From contig CACMZR010000002.1 in NCBI GenBank assembly GCA_902618245.1, positions 1-64,000 of the forward strand: DNA of 64,000 bases, written 5' to 3'. The notes beneath the pieces were generated by a model. It worked only from the letters and a program-made list of their open reading frames with translations, had not been told where the DNA came from and ran no database searches. Below are positions 8,728 to 18,507 of the stretch, one piece after another. The first letter of the stretch is position 1, and each line of letters opens with the position of its first letter. The position numbers were made by a program, and so were the translations under genes. Source of the stretch: an uncultured Bacteroidota bacterium (GTDB lineage Bacteria; Bacteroidota; Bacteroidia; Flavobacteriales; Flavobacteriaceae).

Positions 8728-10659
8728 CTAATAAAAATATCTTTTAAATGCTTCCATAGCGGCATAATCAGCAAGCCCTAAAGATTTATAATCTTTTGCA
8801 GTGTTAGAATTACGTTCCTCTGCACGTACCCAAAATTCACGATGGTCATCTCCTTTAAACATGACACCATCTTTTTGAGACTGATGGTAAAATATGGCTT
8901 TTCTTTTTCTCAAAACTTGATCTGGACTCATGGGAACAGCCATTTCAATTTCGTGGATGTCCCATTCATGCCAAGCACCTCTATATAACCAAACCCAACA
9001 ATCATCCATAAACTTCTTTGTTTTGAGAAGTTTTAATGATTCAAAAATAATATTTAGACAAACTCTATGAGTTCCATGTGGATCTGAAAGATCTCCAGCA
9101 GCATATATTTGGTGGGGTTTTATAGATTCAATTAAGGAAATTGTCTCATCAATATCTTTTTTTGAGAAAGGATTTTTTTTAATAGTACCCGTTTCATAAA
9201 AAGAAAGGCTCATGAAATGTACCTGACTATCAGGTATTCCAATATATCTAGTAGCTGCAAGTGATTCATGCTTCCTAATACTGGCTTTTAAATCACATAT
9301 TGATTTAGGAGCAGGTTTTTGAGTATTGATACTTTGAATAGCATTTTTTAAATCACTTACTGTTTTAGGGTTATCAGCCCCCATAATATCACTATTGACT
9401 TCTATAAATTTTAAAGCATCTTGATCAGATACAGCTATATTCCCTGAGGTTTGATAAGCTACGTGAACCTCATGGCCTTGTGAGACCAATCGATCAAAAG
9501 TTCCTCCCATTGATATCACATCATCATCAGGATGAGGACTAAAAATAATAACTCTTTTTTTGCTAGGATCCTTTCTTTCTGGACGATTGGAATCGTCTGC
9601 ATTAGGTTTACCGCCAGGCCAACCTGTTATAGTATGCTGCAAGCGATTAAACATTTCTATATTCAAATCATATGATGAACCGTATTGGGCCAACAAATCA
9701 GACATTCCATTTTGGTTATAATCTTCATCTGTTAATTTCAATATTGATTTTTTTGTTTTTTTACAGAGCCAAGCAATTGCTTTGAAACGATTTTCATTAT
9801 TCCAATCTAGATTATTCACTAGCCACGGCGATTTAATTCTTGTTAATTCAGATGCAGCTTCATTATCTAAAATCAAAGTTGTATTCTTGTGGTTTTGTAA
9901 ATATGTAGTGGGAATTTTATCTGATATTTCTCCTTCAACTGCTTTTTGTATTATTTCAGCCTTATAACTCCCCCATGCCATTAAAATAATTTTTTTAGCA
10001 TCTAGAATTGATTTTACACCCATGGTTATCGCTTTTCTCGGAACGTTTTCAATTCCTTTAAAAGAAGAGCTAGCATCAAAACGTGTTAAATGATGTAGTG
10101 TAATAGTTCGAGTTTGAGAATTCAAATGTGACCCTGGCTCATTAAAACCTATATGACCAGTTCTCCCAATACCTAAAATTTGAAGGTCAATTCCTCCTAG
10201 CTTTTTAATTTTCTTTTCATAGGAAATACAATGAGACCGAAGACTTTTTTGATCAATCTCCCCATTTGGAATGTTAATGTTTTCTGGCTTTATATCAATA
10301 TAATTGAAAAGATTATCATGCATAAAGAAATAATAACTTTGATTACTATCTTTTGATATGGGATAATATTCATCAAGATTGAAAGTAATTACATTTTGAA
10401 AACTTAATCCATCCTCTTTATGCATTCTGATCAATTCTTTGTAGATACTTAGTGGGCTTGAACCAGTTGCAAGACCTAGAACACATTTTTCATTTTTTCT
10501 CTGTTTTTCTAGAATTAAATTGGCAATATAATTTGCTATAACCACTGAGCCCTTTGCAGAACTATCTAGAATAACACTATGAAGTTTTTCGTAACGAGTT
10601 TCCTCAAAACTACCTGGAGTCTTATAATCAAGTATCTTTATTTTTTCTTGATCAACCAT
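8728..10659 (-). CDS. nagB: glucosamine-6-phosphate deaminase fused to a PIG-L/LmbE-type deacetylase domain
   Basis: N-terminal NagB ('LGLATGSSPLSIYKELIR', 'FNLDEYYP', 'GIGRTGHIGFNEPGS'); C-terminal 'RVIIFSPHPDDDVISMGGT' LmbE motif. Confidence 0.92.
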   Translation of the reverse strand: MVDQEKIKILDYKTPGSFEETRYEKLHSVILDSSAKGSVVIANYIANLILEKQRKNEKCVLGLATGSSPLSIYKELIRMHKEDGLSFQNVITFNLDEYYPISKDSNQSYYFFMHDNLFNYIDIKPENINIPNGEIDQKSLRSHCISYEKKIKKLGGIDLQILGIGRTGHIGFNEPGSHLNSQTRTITLHHLTRFDASSSFKGIENVPRKAITMGVKSILDAKKIILMAWGSYKAEIIQKAVEGEISDKIPTTYLQNHKNTTLILDNEAASELTRIKSPWLVNNLDWNNENRFKAIAWLCKKTKKSILKLTDEDYNQNGMSDLLAQYGSSYDLNIEMFNRLQHTITGWPGGKPNADDSNRPERKDPSKKRVIIFSPHPDDDVISMGGTFDRLVSQGHEVHVAYQTSGNIAVSDQDALKFIEVNSDIMGADNPKTVSDLKNAIQSINTQKPAPKSICDLKASIRKHESLAATRYIGIPDSQVHFMSLSFYETGTIKKNPFSKKDIDETISLIESIKPHQIYAAGDLSDPHGTHRVCLNIIFESLKLLKTKKFMDDCWVWLYRGAWHEWDIHEIEMAVPMSPDQVLRKRKAIFYHQSQKDGVMFKGDDHREFWVRAEERNSNTAKDYKSLGLADYAAMEAFKRYFY

Positions 10660-10678
10660 AAAAAAATTATTGCAAGTT

Positions 10679-10686
10679 CAAATTTA
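10679..10686 (-). promoter_or_regulatory. candidate -7 box TAAATTTG (minus strand)
   Basis: CAAATTTA on + strand, 19 nt upstream of the NagB-LmbE ATG. Confidence 0.45.
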
Positions 10687-10767
10687 AGGTTTATGTTCGG
10701 TAAGAACTTTTATATTTCATTTTTTTTTAATTCATTAAATTAAATAATATATGTAGTGGCATCTCTT

Positions 10768-11499
10768 CTACCTGTTAAGCACTTTAATATTTTTATTTTC
10801 AATTTCAGAAACTAAAATTAACTCCCCTTTTTCATAAAGTATTGGAAGTGAATCCAAAGGTGTAAATTTTTTTACTGGCCTAAAGTTTGTGTAGTCTTGG
10901 AAAATAAACCCATTATTTTCTCTTATATTTTTTGCCTTACGAAATCTTGTGCCCCCACCATCAGTTAAATAACTATATGCCAAATAGTCTATATATCCAC
11001 TCTTCGGATCTATCCAATAACGAAATTCATCTTGAAAATCTTTCCCACCATCTTTTTCTTGAAATTTTACCTTTAGTGTCCAATAAACTTTATTTGAAAT
11101 AGTTTTTTTACCATTATAATTTGCAATTACTGCTGGGTCATTTAGCGGTCTTGGTAGTTGAAAAAAATACATAACTGAGTTGAGCGAGTTTGAATAAATA
11201 TCCGTTAGACTATCACTAAGTATAAAAGGATTTTCATCTAAATATCGTTTTAGCTTTGAATTTGAAGTCATTATATCTCTAACTAAAACTCCTTTCTTAA
11301 ATGTAGACCTTTGATAAGAAAAAAAATCTGGTTTGCGAGTCAACTTATATCTATAGTCACGAAAATCAAATACAATAGAAAATTTTTTTTGATTCCATCC
11401 ATATACCTGCACTGATTTTTCAATGATTTGTTTTTCTTTTGAGTGTTCAGAATAACAACTTAAGAAAAATATACACAATAAAAAAAATCCGTGTTTCAT
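10768..11499 (-). CDS. DUF6503-like lipoprotein
   Basis: Lipobox-like FFLSCYS; overall resemblance to flavobacterial DUF6503 proteins. Confidence 0.65.
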   Translation of the reverse strand: MKHGFFLLCIFFLSCYSEHSKEKQIIEKSVQVYGWNQKKFSIVFDFRDYRYKLTRKPDFFSYQRSTFKKGVLVRDIMTSNSKLKRYLDENPFILSDSLTDIYSNSLNSVMYFFQLPRPLNDPAVIANYNGKKTISNKVYWTLKVKFQEKDGGKDFQDEFRYWIDPKSGYIDYLAYSYLTDGGGTRFRKAKNIRENNGFIFQDYTNFRPVKKFTPLDSLPILYEKGELILVSEIENKNIKVLNR

Positions 11500-11564
11500 A
11501 AAAAACTTTAATAAATTATTAATAAATCTAATAGAAATTGAGAAAACAAATAAAAGATATAATT

Positions 11565-11572
11565 TACTTTTG
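11565..11572 (+). promoter_or_regulatory. candidate -7 box TACTTTTG of trxB
   Basis: TANNTTTG match, 15 nt before ATG. Confidence 0.5.
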
Positions 11573-11584
11573 ATTTAAATCAAA
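11569..11584. promoter_or_regulatory. perfect 16-bp palindrome TTTGATTTAAATCAAA (candidate operator)
   Basis: Self-complementary; overlaps the -7 box and predicted start of trxB transcription. Confidence 0.45.
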
Positions 11585-11587
11585 TAA

Positions 11588-12529
11588 ATGCAAGTACTTA
11601 AAACTTTAATTATTGGAAGTGGTCCTGCAGGATACACTGCTGCTATTTATGCAGCACGTGCTGACTTAGAGCCAGTAGTTTATACTGGGATGGAGCCTGG
11701 AGGTCAATTAACTACTACAACTGAGGTTGATAATTTTCCTGGATATCCAGAAGGAGTGGATGGGCCAACAATGATGATTCACTTACAAAAGCAAGCCGAG
11801 CGTTTTGGAACAAAAGTCAACAATGGTTTCATCAATAAAGTAGAATTTTCAAAAAATCGCGGAGGAATACACAAAGCATTTACTGAGGACGGGACTGAAA
11901 TTAATACAAAAACTATAATAATAAGCACAGGAGCTTCAGCAAAATATCTTGGAATTCCAAGCGAGCAAAGACTTAGAGGGGGTGGTGTTTCCGCATGTGC
12001 CGTTTGTGACGGATTCTTTTTTAAAGGGCAAGAGGTTGCTATCGTTGGCGGAGGAGATACTGCTGCTGAAGAAGCTACTTACCTAGCAAAGATATGTTCT
12101 AAAGTTACAATGTTAGTTAGAAAAGATAGGATGAGAGCATCCAAAGCAATGCAACACCGAGTTCTAAAAACAGCTAATATTGATTTAAGGTATAATTCAG
12201 AAATTGAAGAAGTTCTAGGCGACCAAGTAGTTGAAGGAGTTCGTATTAAGAATAATAAGACAAATGTAAAGGAAGAAATTTCAGTTTCGGGTTTATTTAT
12301 TGCCATAGGTCACAAACCAAACACTGACCTATTTAGAGGACAAATAGAAATGGATGAATTAGGTTATTTAATTACAAAAAACAAAACTACTCATACAAAT
12401 ATACCAGGTGTTTTTGCTTCGGGAGATGTTCAAGATAAAGAATACCGTCAGGCAGTAACGGCAGCTGGAACAGGATGTATGGCAGCTCTAGATGCTGAAC
12501 GCTATCTACAAAGTGTGAATGATTTATAA
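11588..12529 (+). CDS. trxB: thioredoxin-disulfide reductase
   Basis: GSGPAGYTAAIYAARA, redox motif CAVCDG, GVFASGDVQD. Confidence 0.96.
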   Translation: MQVLKTLIIGSGPAGYTAAIYAARADLEPVVYTGMEPGGQLTTTTEVDNFPGYPEGVDGPTMMIHLQKQAERFGTKVNNGFINKVEFSKNRGGIHKAFTEDGTEINTKTIIISTGASAKYLGIPSEQRLRGGGVSACAVCDGFFFKGQEVAIVGGGDTAAEEATYLAKICSKVTMLVRKDRMRASKAMQHRVLKTANIDLRYNSEIEEVLGDQVVEGVRIKNNKTNVKEEISVSGLFIAIGHKPNTDLFRGQIEMDELGYLITKNKTTHTNIPGVFASGDVQDKEYRQAVTAAGTGCMAALDAERYLQSVNDL

Positions 12530-12625
12530 GATTGTCCTATGAATTCCAAGTAACTTTATATCTCAACCTAGAAGTTAAATCTATCTTAAAGGTTATTCAG
12601 ATAATTTTATCTTACATGTAAAATA

Positions 12626-12657
12626 AAAAAGCGCTTTAGTTTCCTAAAACGCTTTTT
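12626..12657. terminator. bidirectional hairpin terminator between trxB and gldN
   Basis: aaaaagcgctttag-tttc-ctaaaacgcttttt stem between convergent genes. Confidence 0.75.
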
Positions 12658-12673
12658 AAATTTTGTTTTAAAA

Positions 12674-13579
12674 TTAATTATTCCACATATCTTGTTCGAA
12701 ATCTCTTATAACAGATTTTATTCTATCAGACTCTAAAAGTTGACGTAAAGCATCTTCGTAAATATATTCTTTAACCTCTCTATCCTCATAAACGTTTTCT
12801 TCTTTGTAGATTGTTGAGTTAAATCGTCTTGAATTTAGCATCATATCGAAAGTAATAGGTTGGGATGAATTTCTTGTGTTAAAAACTTTGTTTTTATTCA
12901 ACTCTTCCCTAGCATCAGGAAACCAAATCCAAAATAAAGGTACTAATGCATTCGCCATAGCCTCTGGTCCTTCACTTAATGTAGAAACGTCTGGAGCAAC
13001 AGGGGCAATACCTAGCATTCTATATCTTAATTCTCCAAGTCGTTTGTTGAAATACCATGTTCCTTTAATCTTGTACTGAATTACTTTGTCAGATTCGATC
13101 TTATAAATATCGTAATCGTCTTCTGTTACATTTTCTCCAGCATTTTGTTTTGAAATTCCTTCAGGAGAAAGCCTTCTTAATTCGAGTACATCTTGGAGGT
13201 CTTCATATGTAAGTTTATCGTTAAAATAGTCTGTAGAGTAAACTTCAGTAATATTACCTTCGATAATGCCATCCATTAAAACTCTGAATAAAGATTTTCT
13301 GTTACTTGAAAGATAGCCATTATTTATAGTAGGATAATAATAGGGAAAGTTTATTCTTTCATCTAAATCAATAGTTTCCCATATAGTTTTAGACCATAGT
13401 ATGTCTCTATCATCAACATATCCGTATTCGACTGGAGTAACATTTTCTGCATCAATTTGTTGCTCATTCATTTGACCAACTTCTTGGGGTACTTTTGCAT
13501 TCAATAAATTCGATTGTGCACCCAAAGTATTGAAAGACAAGAAAACTAAAAGTAAGGCAAAAAATATTATGTTTTTCAT
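12674..13579 (-). CDS. gldN: gliding motility / T9SS protein GldN
   Basis: Position after gldM; 'DDRDILWSKTIWETIDLDERINFPYYYP'. Confidence 0.93.
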   Translation of the reverse strand: MKNIIFFALLLVFLSFNTLGAQSNLLNAKVPQEVGQMNEQQIDAENVTPVEYGYVDDRDILWSKTIWETIDLDERINFPYYYPTINNGYLSSNRKSLFRVLMDGIIEGNITEVYSTDYFNDKLTYEDLQDVLELRRLSPEGISKQNAGENVTEDDYDIYKIESDKVIQYKIKGTWYFNKRLGELRYRMLGIAPVAPDVSTLSEGPEAMANALVPLFWIWFPDAREELNKNKVFNTRNSSQPITFDMMLNSRRFNSTIYKEENVYEDREVKEYIYEDALRQLLESDRIKSVIRDFEQDMWNN

Positions 13580-13593
13580 CAGTCTTTTTTGGT

Positions 13594-15171
13594 TTAGTTA
13601 ATTGTAATTGATATAGGAGATGTTTGTTTTAATTTATAACTCGGATTTGTCGGAATTATTACATCTATATCAGAAATAATTACAGTTTGACCATTTTTAA
13701 TTCTACTTAACATTTGTCTTGCCTTAGAATCAAGCCTATTCCCACTGACTACTACACTTGGTTGTCCAGGTGCTCTAAATCTAAATGATTTTGTTTCTAA
13801 GGGTAAATCAAAGTCAAAGTCCTCAAGTCTTGCTTCGACAGTACCTCTTTCTAAACTAGACTTTGGTATTGTAAAGGACCCTGATTGGCCTCTAAAGTAA
13901 CCGGCAGGTTTTGGTATATCTTTAATTCTAAATGTAGATACAGAAGAAACTCTATTACCATCAGGTAGTGTTCCGGAAACATTAATTTTTACTTCTCTCC
14001 CTTTGCCAGGAAAAAGGTTGTATTTACTTCCCCTTACCCTTCTCAAACCAGGAGCAGAGGCTCTTACTTTGCTATCTATGACTCCAGGGATTGATATTGT
14101 AATTGGGTTTTGAACCCCTCTGTAAACTACATTCATCTTATCCGCAGATATGACAGCAGAATTTGGCTTAGAAATAACAGTATATATTTGACTTACTTTT
14201 ATTTTTGATTCTTCGCCGTCATTAAGAAATATTAAATCACCTTCGATGGTGTGGTCCCCAGGATTTCCAGAATTTACGTTTAATTTAATTCCCCCAGGAA
14301 TCAATTCATAATCTTTATCAGTAAGTTTTCTTCCATCTATCTTTAAATCAACTCCATTTGGATTTTGGGCACCCCCTTTTCTACCTAGGATAACACTTCC
14401 ATCAAATTTTTCTCCAGGATAATAAGCTCCTTTTTCAGTTACCAATAAACTAGTATAATTTGATTGATTTACCTTAGACGACATTTTTAGTTCTTTACCC
14501 ATTAGTGTAGTTAATACGTCATGCTCGGTCTGCCTAATGTCGTTCTGCATCATAGTCAATTTTGCTAAAGATGAGATCAATGGGAAACCTTTAAAATTCG
14601 CATCTAACCAGGGCTCGTCAACATCATCTCTATTTTTAATATTATTATTCATATCTCCTGTGAAAAATCGTGCCTCAACCATTTCAATTGATTCAGGATA
14701 TTGGCTTCCAAATACTTGTATAACATGCATTTTGTATTCCTGAATCATTTCAATAAACTTAGATTTTTCATCAGTTGATCCCTCCTTAAACCATATCACA
14801 TCTAAAGTTTCACCTTTATCCATTTGAGCAAATTCTTTAAGATCAGGATCTTTTTCTCTTTGTTTTTCAGTAATACGTTTTTTTAAACCTTCTATTTCAT
14901 TGTAAAAGGCATCAGACTCTTTTTTAATTTGTTCAGCTGTTCTTTTGTGGCCTATCCATTTGCCACCTTTCTCTTCAGCGTTGACAATAATATTCTCCAA
15001 AAGAAGGTTATTACTTTCTAGAACTCTTTCATTAGCATCTGTTATTTTTTCAAACATTTGCCCAAAACCATCTAGAACTTCTTTACTAACGTTTAATGCC
15101 AACATGGTAATGAATACCAAATACATTAAACTAATTAGTTTTTGTCTCGGGGTCTCTTTTGCACCTGCCAT
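13594..15171 (-). CDS. gldM: gliding motility / T9SS motor protein GldM
   Basis: MAGAKETPRQKLISLMYLVFITMLALNVSKEVLDGF N-terminus; gene order. Confidence 0.96.
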   Translation of the reverse strand: MAGAKETPRQKLISLMYLVFITMLALNVSKEVLDGFGQMFEKITDANERVLESNNLLLENIIVNAEEKGGKWIGHKRTAEQIKKESDAFYNEIEGLKKRITEKQREKDPDLKEFAQMDKGETLDVIWFKEGSTDEKSKFIEMIQEYKMHVIQVFGSQYPESIEMVEARFFTGDMNNNIKNRDDVDEPWLDANFKGFPLISSLAKLTMMQNDIRQTEHDVLTTLMGKELKMSSKVNQSNYTSLLVTEKGAYYPGEKFDGSVILGRKGGAQNPNGVDLKIDGRKLTDKDYELIPGGIKLNVNSGNPGDHTIEGDLIFLNDGEESKIKVSQIYTVISKPNSAVISADKMNVVYRGVQNPITISIPGVIDSKVRASAPGLRRVRGSKYNLFPGKGREVKINVSGTLPDGNRVSSVSTFRIKDIPKPAGYFRGQSGSFTIPKSSLERGTVEARLEDFDFDLPLETKSFRFRAPGQPSVVVSGNRLDSKARQMLSRIKNGQTVIISDIDVIIPTNPSYKLKQTSPISITIN

Positions 15172-15173
15172 TA

Positions 15174-15791
15174 CTAGTTATTTTTTGACATTGCATTTAG
15201 CATTCCACCATAAACATTGTTAAGGGCAGCGAGGTTGGCAGATAAACTTTCCATTTGCTTTCTTAACTGATCCGCATTTTGATTTACGGAAATTTGTTTT
15301 TGATAATTTGCATTTAGTTGCTCTAATTGTGAAGCTGCCTTTGCTAATTCCTGCGAATAGTTTTGAGATGCCGATGCAGCTTCTGAAGCTGGACTAAGTG
15401 CTTTCGCTGAAGATTCAAGGTTTTTAATACTTTTTGCTAATGAATTCATTAAGTTAACATCAAGTTTAGCTTCTGCCATTAAAGCATCAATTTTAGAGGA
15501 AAGACCACCATCTCCTGCGGTGGATGGAGATGCTGAACCAGAACCTTTTAATTTTTTTACAAAATCCTGATGCTCCTCTTTTATTTCACCAGTATTTAAT
15601 GCAGCTACAGTAAAAATAAGTGCTTCTGTGCCAAGTCCTAAACCTAAAACAAGTCCACCTGTTATTGGTCCTATTTCAAGGTGTAAAATTTTAAATAGTG
15701 CACCTATAATTACAACTGCACCTCCAAGTCCAAATAGCATATGCATTGCTACTTTACTTCGTAATCTTTTATTTAAAGCTTTGTCTGTCAT
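15174..15791 (-). CDS. gldL: gliding motility / T9SS motor protein GldL
   Basis: Two N-terminal TM helices (MLFGLGGAVVIIGALFKILHLEIGP); gene order. Confidence 0.95.
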   Translation of the reverse strand: MTDKALNKRLRSKVAMHMLFGLGGAVVIIGALFKILHLEIGPITGGLVLGLGLGTEALIFTVAALNTGEIKEEHQDFVKKLKGSGSASPSTAGDGGLSSKIDALMAEAKLDVNLMNSLAKSIKNLESSAKALSPASEAASASQNYSQELAKAASQLEQLNANYQKQISVNQNADQLRKQMESLSANLAALNNVYGGMLNAMSKNN

Positions 15792-15832
15792 TTTTTGTTG
15801 ATTTATTAATTGAATAAATATAAAGATATATT

Positions 15833-15840
15833 CAAATATA
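15833..15840 (-). promoter_or_regulatory. candidate -7 box TATATTTG between gldK and gldL
   Basis: CAAATATA on + strand, 41 nt upstream of the gldL ATG. Confidence 0.4.
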
Positions 15841-15844
15841 TCGT

Positions 15845-17230
15845 TTATTTCATCTTAACTTTTTGAGAACCTAAGTAGTCTTGAACTGTTCTAAAGCCAA
15901 TATAGCTTCTTGATGTATCAGAATATTCGTAATCTCTAGAACTTACTCTCAAAAAATAAGCAACGTCTTTCCAAGACCCTCCTCTTACAACTTTTCTATT
16001 CTCATCATCGAAGGACATATTTGGATTAAGTGTAGCTACATAATCATATGCTTCAGCATTATATGAAGAATTTGTCCACTCTGCCACATTCCCTGCCATA
16101 TTATAAAGATTAAAATCATTAGGAAAATAAGACTTTGCCTCAACTGTGTAGACTGCTTGATCAACAGCATAGTCTCCTCTTAATGGTTTGAAGTTGGCAA
16201 GAAAACACGCACGATCATTTAGCAAATAAGGGGATCCCCAGGGATAAGTCCCAGATGGAATTCCTCCACGAGCAGCATACTCCCACTCGGCTTCATTTGG
16301 CAATCGAAATCTGCTTACGTTAGGCTTCCCTTTTTCTCTTTGGTAGCCGTTTTTGAAATTAGTTCTCCAATTACAAAATGCTACAGCTTGATTCCATGAT
16401 ATCCCTACAACAGGATAATCTTGGTATGCTGGATGAGAAAAATAATCATTATGCATTGGCTCATTGTAAGAGTATGTAAAATCTTTTATCCAAACTGTCG
16501 TGTCAGGATATATTTGAATTTTTTCTTTTTTAATAAAAGGCTTTCTATCAATAAATTGTGTTCTTGTTCTCTTTGACTCAGCAGCAGCACTCTCAGCATC
16601 GAACCATGTGTAAGAATAAACGAGTTTTTCAACATCAATTTTTACTTCACCGTTATACCATAATTCAGGAGGTAAATAAAGTGAATCCATAACTTCTGCA
16701 TAGTTACTATCATAATAATCTTCAGTATCCCAAGCTAAATCAGCATCCCAATTTAGAGCACGGCCTGCATAAATGTCTTCAGACAAGTCATAATAGTTCT
16801 CACGCATATATTTTTGAAATTCGTTCAATTTAGTGGTGTCTGCATCTTTAAAAGCAAACTGACCTATACCGTCCTTATTATCTTCACCTAATTCGAGTTC
16901 ATCAGCTTTTCTTGCAAGCAACGATAAAGCTATAGAATCTTTAACCCAATAAACGAACTGGCGATATTCACTGTTTGTAATTTCAGTTTCATCCATGTAG
17001 AAAGACGGTACAGTAACTGTTTTAGCGGGAGCATTTCGAAGCTGAGCAATATCCTCATCTGATTTACCCATTATATAGGCCCCACCCTCGACAAGCACCA
17101 TACCATAGGGTTTTTCTCCGAACCATTTCTTCTGTTTTACCCCTATTAGTTCACCCCTATTACTAGGAGCGCCACATGATAATATCAATATGGATAGTGT
17201 AAATAAGAATGAAAGCCTCTTAACCAACAT
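15845..17230 (-). CDS. gldK: gliding motility / T9SS lipoprotein GldK (FGE-sulfatase fold)
   Basis: Lipobox LILSCGA; FGE domain motifs GNVAEWTNSSY and KVVRGGSW; gene order. Confidence 0.95.
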   Translation of the reverse strand: MLVKRLSFLFTLSILILSCGAPSNRGELIGVKQKKWFGEKPYGMVLVEGGAYIMGKSDEDIAQLRNAPAKTVTVPSFYMDETEITNSEYRQFVYWVKDSIALSLLARKADELELGEDNKDGIGQFAFKDADTTKLNEFQKYMRENYYDLSEDIYAGRALNWDADLAWDTEDYYDSNYAEVMDSLYLPPELWYNGEVKIDVEKLVYSYTWFDAESAAAESKRTRTQFIDRKPFIKKEKIQIYPDTTVWIKDFTYSYNEPMHNDYFSHPAYQDYPVVGISWNQAVAFCNWRTNFKNGYQREKGKPNVSRFRLPNEAEWEYAARGGIPSGTYPWGSPYLLNDRACFLANFKPLRGDYAVDQAVYTVEAKSYFPNDFNLYNMAGNVAEWTNSSYNAEAYDYVATLNPNMSFDDENRKVVRGGSWKDVAYFLRVSSRDYEYSDTSRSYIGFRTVQDYLGSQKVKMK

Positions 17231-17346
17231 TATGTTAGGACTGGTTTATGTTTTAATAATATAAAACTAGTTAAATTTTTACTATGGTTTAAATTTCTGT
17301 AATACAACATAATAATACGAAATCTATAGAACATCATTCATCTATT

Positions 17347-18498
17347 TTAGTTCAATCTTTTGATTGCGTTGTACCATCTTTGTGGTATGTTATCCAAAAT
17401 AGCAGAGTCATAATCTTCTTTTGTGCATGCTAATAACGTTGAAGTTTTTGTTTTATTATCTAAATATGAATCATTTGTTAATTCCATCCACCATCTATCA
17501 CTTTTCTTGCTTTTATAAAATATTATCGTTTGGTTTGAAAGTGTTACCGAATATTTTAAAAACCCATTATCAATATTTACCGGATATTCATTAAACCTGT
17601 AGTACACTCCTTCAATAAAATACCAAATGATTTGAGCTAGCAATTGATCCATCATAGGGGTTGATGAAATTTCATAAATCCCAAAAAAACTTACTCTATC
17701 ACTAATTCCTGCATACCGGCTAAGGGCACAAATAGATCTTGAATCAATTCCATTAGGATGTCCTTTTAATGGATCTGCCAAAGCATCCCATGATAAACAC
17801 TTCATGTCAAATCCTACAATATCAGCATCACGAAATACTGGTTCTGATAGTTTTATATTGTCAAGTAATTGCCCTAAACGAATTCCATCAAAGTATAATT
17901 TATCCATAAGATCTTTTTCTTCTATTGCACAGTAATAGCTCTGATAACCCATATTTGTGTAATTATTTAGTACGTTAGGTTTTTCCATGATTATTTTACT
18001 CATATATGATCTCCCCGAAATTAGTTCGTCCTCTTGTGAAAAGTCAAAAGAGCGATCCACCGAAACCATATTAACCAATTGTTTGAAATCTTGATATACT
18101 TGATACAAAGGAAATATCAAGTCATGGCTCCCTCCAATAAAAATTGGAATTATATTCATTTGCTTCAAGTGATATCCAATTTCTTTAATTGCAAAGTAAG
18201 TATCGTTAACATTAGCTCCATTAGGAAGGTCCCCTAGATCAGCTATTTTTAAGCTCCAATTTCCTGGATATAATTCATAAAAAACTTTTCTGAAGTTATT
18301 TACTTTATAACTGTCATTTACAAAAAAACTATTCCTTGTTTCAGATAAACCAATAATAACTATATGAAGTCCCTTGAGTTCAGGCAATCCAGAGTTTTTA
18401 GTATGTATCAAGATGTTTTTACCCAAAATTTGCTTTGGTAAAATTGATCCACCTTGAAGGAATTCATAATCAACCGGTTGAAGAAGCTCTAAACTCAT
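17347..18498 (-). CDS. arginase/formimidoylglutamase-fold protein with degenerate metal site
   Basis: 'FIGGSHDLIFPLYQ', 'SVDRSFDFSQ', 'GFDMKCLSWDAL'; ureohydrolase-like but altered ligand motifs. Confidence 0.75.
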   Translation of the reverse strand: MSLELLQPVDYEFLQGGSILPKQILGKNILIHTKNSGLPELKGLHIVIIGLSETRNSFFVNDSYKVNNFRKVFYELYPGNWSLKIADLGDLPNGANVNDTYFAIKEIGYHLKQMNIIPIFIGGSHDLIFPLYQVYQDFKQLVNMVSVDRSFDFSQEDELISGRSYMSKIIMEKPNVLNNYTNMGYQSYYCAIEEKDLMDKLYFDGIRLGQLLDNIKLSEPVFRDADIVGFDMKCLSWDALADPLKGHPNGIDSRSICALSRYAGISDRVSFFGIYEISSTPMMDQLLAQIIWYFIEGVYYRFNEYPVNIDNGFLKYSVTLSNQTIIFYKSKKSDRWWMELTNDSYLDNKTKTSTLLACTKEDYDSAILDNIPQRWYNAIKRLN

Positions 18499-18507
18499 TT
18501 TTTTAGA

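Noticed and set aside
14537-15223. Plus-strand ORFs antisense to gldM/gldL
   Set aside because: Antisense to well-recognised gldM/gldL; no independent support.
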